A stretch of 64,000 nucleotides of DNA from Lachnospiraceae bacterium. Its GTDB lineage: Bacteria; Bacillota; Clostridia; Lachnospirales; Lachnospiraceae. The translations under genes were made by a program, and so were the position numbers. The notes under the pieces were generated by a model. The model worked only from the letters and a program-made list of their open reading frames with translations, was not told the origin of the DNA and did no database searches. The DNA lies in NCBI GenBank assembly GCA_009911185.1, contig QXWW01000007.1, positions 101,658-165,657 on the forward strand, read 5' to 3'. Positions 62,693-64,000 of this stretch are shown piece after piece. Positions within the stretch are counted from its first letter, which is position 1; each line of letters opens with the position of its first letter.

Positions 62693-62753
62693 TTGACAAC
62701 TGCTATAAATTATAGTATTATAAACCCCGCGTCGCAATTGCTATATTTTATAG
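62693..62753 (+). promoter_or_regulatory. MATE promoter with paired PadR-type operators
   Basis: TTGACA (62693-62698) and TATTAT (62716-62721) are 17 bases apart. CTATAAATTATAG (62703-62715) fills the spacer and CTATATTTTATAG (62741-62753) lies downstream; both are CTATA-N3-TATAG, 38 bases apart. Confidence 0.75.
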
Positions 62754-62795
62754 TACTATATAATAAACTATATGTCAAGTGAAAGGAGAATCACA

Positions 62796-63938
62796 ATGAA
62801 CAGTCAAAGCCAAAAAATGGAGCTGCTTGGCAGTGCATCCATACCAAAAGCACTTTTAGCAATGGGCGTCCCGACTATGTTTGGTATGCTGGTAAATGCT
62901 TTGTACAACCTTGTTGACGCATATTTTGTCGGCGGATTAGGGGAAAGCCAGATGGGGGCAATCTCGGTTGTCTATCCTCTCGGACAGGTCGTTGTCGGTC
63001 TGGGTCTGTTGTTCGGCAACGGAGCCGCTTCTTATATTTCCAGATTATTAGGTCGGGGCGATAAAGAAAATGCGGATAAAGTTGCAAGCACCGCATTATA
63101 CAGCAGCGTGTCCCTCGGAGCGGTCATCATTATTATCTCTATGGTGTTCCTGCATCCTTTTTTGAAACTCTTAGGAGCAACCGACAGCATCCTGCCTTAT
63201 GCCGCCACATACGCGAGGCTCTACATTGTTTCCTGCATCTTCAATGTGTTCAATGTCACCATGAATAATATCGTGACAAGCGAGGGAGCGGCAAAAACAA
63301 CCATGTGTGCCTTGCTGGCGGGAGCTGTCCTCAACATCGCCTTAGACCCTCTGTTTATCTATGTGTTTGATTTGGGCGTGGCAGGTGCGGCGATAGCAAC
63401 TGCAATCTCACAAGTAGTTTCCACCAGTGTTTATCTGACCTATATCCTGCGGAAGAAAAGCGTATTTCATTTTCGGATGAAGGATTGCACCTATACAAAG
63501 GAAATCCTGTCTGAAACTTTCAAAATCGGCATCCCGACACTGGTATTCCAGATATTAACGAGCGTTTCCATTTCCTTAACCAACAATACCGCAGGCGGTT
63601 ATGGTGATTCGGCGATTGCGGGCATGGGCGTTGTCACCCGCCTTATCTCAATGGGCAGCTTATCCGTCTTCGGTTTTATCAAGGGTTTTCAGCCCATTGC
63701 TGGATACAGCTACGGAGCGAAAAAGTTTGACCGTCTGCGTGAAGCAATCAAAACTTCTATCCTCTGGTCTACTATTTTCTGTGTGGTTTTCGGTCTGGTA
63801 CTGGCTCTGTTCCCTGCGACTATCGTTTCCCAATTTACAAAAGGCGATGCCGAGATGCTTCGCATTGGGGCAGCATCTTTAAGGGCAAACGGCATTTCGA
63901 TTATGCTCTTTGGGTTTTATACCGTAAGCGTCAAATAA
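62796..63938 (+). pseudogene. MATE-family efflux transporter, 3' truncated
   Basis: The first 376 or so residues of a drug/Na+ (or H+) antiporter of the inner membrane. Transmembrane helices and the MATE signatures FGMLVNALYNLVDAYFVGGL and ITTSEG-like MNNIVTSEGAAK are normal, and the protein is intact through FGFYTV. It then reads SVK-stop, whereas MATE proteins continue for 60-80 residues, so foreign DNA begins near 63926. AAAGGAGAATCACA precedes ATG 62796. The product lacks the last two helices and is probably inactive. Confidence 0.82.
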
Positions 63939-64000
63939 GAACGTGTAGTGAAATATATGGCGTTCTCCTGTAAAATCCGGGTTAGAGTTTTTAGAGTCCA
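63926..64000. other. Foreign DNA after the MATE truncation
   Basis: From about 63926 the sequence no longer fits a MATE gene. No gene or repeat is recognised in the last 75 bases; it should be the end of another inserted element that continues beyond the window. Confidence 0.5.

Noticed and set aside
1..64000. CRISPR arrays, tRNA or rRNA genes
   Set aside because: No regularly spaced repeat-spacer series and no tRNA or rRNA signatures were seen; the short direct repeats present are iterons, operator sites or element ends.

Overview
The window is mobile, accessory DNA from a low-GC Gram-positive gut anaerobe of the Clostridia, most likely Lachnospiraceae or Ruminococcaceae. This is inferred from the gene families (PrgI, Maff2, PcfB, TnpV, cysteine-rich KTR proteins, class B sortase with a Cna-B adhesin), from GGAGG ribosome binding sites, and from the CTn4/Tn1549-like gene order. 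No tRNA, rRNA, CRISPR array or ordinary housekeeping block was seen.

Layout. (1) 1-6.9 kb: the accessory slot of an integrative conjugative element (ICE): a two-component system, an FMN-binding protein and an ABC exporter. (2) 6.9-25.2 kb: conjugation genes, nearly all on the minus strand: CHAP/lysozyme hydrolase, sortase, VirB4, PrgI, VirB6-like, Maff2, VirD4, ArdC-like, PcfB, relaxase, MobC and a Toprim protein, with one AT-rich DUF5677-like cargo gene at 23.7 kb. (3) 25.3-26.3 and 37.2-44.7 kb: the two halves of one giant SNF2 helicase/methylase gene, split by (4) a 10.9-kb integrative mobilizable element (IME) at 26.27-37.21 kb. The IME carries a large serine recombinase, a MobV relaxase with a recognisable oriT, an orphan ParB, a RepA-like ATPase, three sigma-like regulators, tet(O) with its attenuator, a KTR protein and TnpV. 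(5) 43.5-53.7 kb: a TnpV gene overprinted on the helicase linker, several unknown ICE proteins, a 1.4-kb-codon adhesin, ParB and ParA. (6) 53.8-58.1 kb: an AT-rich restriction-modification-like cassette of an XRE controller, an SPPY methyltransferase and a GHKL-ATPase/PD-(D/E)xK nuclease, with a small convergent gene. (7) 58.2-64 kb: an IS630 insertion, a truncated uvrB with its LexA box, tyrosine recombinase wreckage, a PadR regulator and a truncated MATE pump.

How it fits together. The ICE encodes its own secretion machine, relaxase, surface adhesin with matching sortase, and partition proteins. The IME encodes only excision, mobilization and regulation functions and should borrow the secretion channel of an ICE, yet it sits inside and disrupts a conserved ICE gene. 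Its ends show a GAT core and symmetric terminal inverted repeats. The same terminator/promoter boundary sequence occurs three times next to different cargo (ABC exporter, tet(O), PadR/MATE), suggesting a shared slot for swapping accessory genes upstream of the regulatory operon of these elements. The best candidate for an under-described system is the GHKL-nuclease/methyltransferase cassette; the best structural findings are the nested insertion, the overprinted TnpV gene and the oriT/iteron region.
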